Source: Paulinella micropora (lineage: Eukaryota > Cercozoa > Imbricatea > Euglyphida). From it: a stretch of 31,072 bases of DNA. The position numbers were made by a program, and so were the translations under genes. Each line of letters opens with the position of its first letter. Within the stretch, counting starts at the first letter, position 1. Shown here in pieces: positions 30,616-31,072 of this stretch. Location: NCBI GenBank assembly GCA_009731375.1, contig BJOX01000194.1, forward strand, positions 271,304-302,375, read 5' to 3'. Below the pieces are notes generated by a model. That model ran no database searches and had not been told where the DNA came from. It saw only the letters and a list, made by a program, of their open reading frames with translations.

Positions 30616-31072
30616 TGGTTTTATATTTAGAAGATGAGGCAAATAGATTAGATGGATGGATGGATTGATCTATGGATAGATCGAGTGAAATAGAGAGATT
30701 TATAAAATAGATAATTAGCTAAACAGATAGATAGACAAGCTCTTTCTGCAGGACGAGTGCAGGCCAATCAATCAATCAATCAATCAATCAATCCAATCAT
30801 CTACCTATTTATCCATCTTATCATCTTTAGACAGACCTGCTCTTACACGTATAAATTATATGCAGATAGATGCGATGAATAGTTAGATAACTAGCGAGGT
30901 AGATGAATAGAGTGATAGATAGACAAATTGATTATCATAGCGAGGGAGGTAGATGAATAGAGCTCTTTTACATGATTAGAGAGGTAGATGAATAGAGTGA
31001 CAGATAGACAGATTCGTTATCAGCGTGCTGACCAGCTCTTTTTGCTTTTTGGGGGGGGGGGGGGGGGGGGGG
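30353..31072. repeat. Duplicated 717-bp segment, copy 2
   Basis: It reads the same as 25698-26414. It starts immediately after a 10-N gap and ends in a G-run at the window edge. Confidence 0.9.

Overview
This window is eukaryotic nuclear DNA from a very repeat-rich genome. There is no bacterial gene arrangement, and I see no intact host protein-coding gene. Most of the 31 kb is microsatellite: GATA/GGTA, ATTAC, polypurine GAAA/GGAAA, AAAT, AAT, CTTA, ATGT, AGT, GA/TC, CA and TA. About 2.3 kb is assembly gap (N), and the gaps tend to sit beside homopolymers or simple repeats. The species cannot be fixed from what is visible. A gametolysin (M11)-like active-site fragment hints at an alga, dinoflagellate or other protist lineage, but it is short. 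The retroelement families present are widespread in eukaryotes.

Layout. 1-2450: an interspersed-repeat fragment, then GATA arrays holding small non-repetitive islands: three metalloprotease active-site fragments, a LINE 3'-end fragment and two copies of an interspersed repeat here called repeat D. 2455-2868: a unique island. 2868-5400: cascades of changing tetra-, penta- and trinucleotide repeats. 5429-5561: two adjacent foldbacks. 5640-7430: polypurine DNA with short repeated islands. 7605-10000: paired exon-like islands among poly-C, ATTAC and AAAT repeats. 10214-10420: a SINE copy, followed by AAT repeats. 10837-13495: CTTA arrays on both sides of a nine-unit minisatellite. 13525-15280: an ATGT super-array with repeated inserts. 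15281-18726: TC, TTG, ACT/AGT and AAT arrays with two more SINE copies, one carrying a clear tRNA-like head. 18727-19375: a diverged tandem-repeat island with a perfect hairpin. 19394-21530: a 484-bp higher-order GATA tandem repeat. 21531-24312: a truncated, frameshifted non-LTR retrotransposon on the minus strand. 24313-25697: repeat D, a gap, then GATA with a further piece of the 484-bp unit. 25698-26414 recurs at 30353-31069 with no difference that I can see. 26770-27830: a 21-bp minisatellite. 27840-30342: GT, GATA, AT and ACAT arrays with short conserved islands.

Main points. The only substantial coding sequence is the retrotransposon. It has reverse transcriptase, then a C-X2-C-X7-H-X4-C knuckle, then a PD..E restriction-like endonuclease, the order seen in the R2/R4-type group. 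Its 3' terminus is followed directly by (TATC)n. Two shorter 3'-end copies also lie in GATA arrays in the same orientation. The unrelated repeat D ends in nearly the same terminal motif, with the same tail. The best reading is a retroposon system tied to GATA/TATC microsatellites, alongside a second system, a tRNA-headed SINE with an (ATT)n tail, in AAT arrays. All island peptides and site-preference claims are inference from reading alone; no database search was possible.
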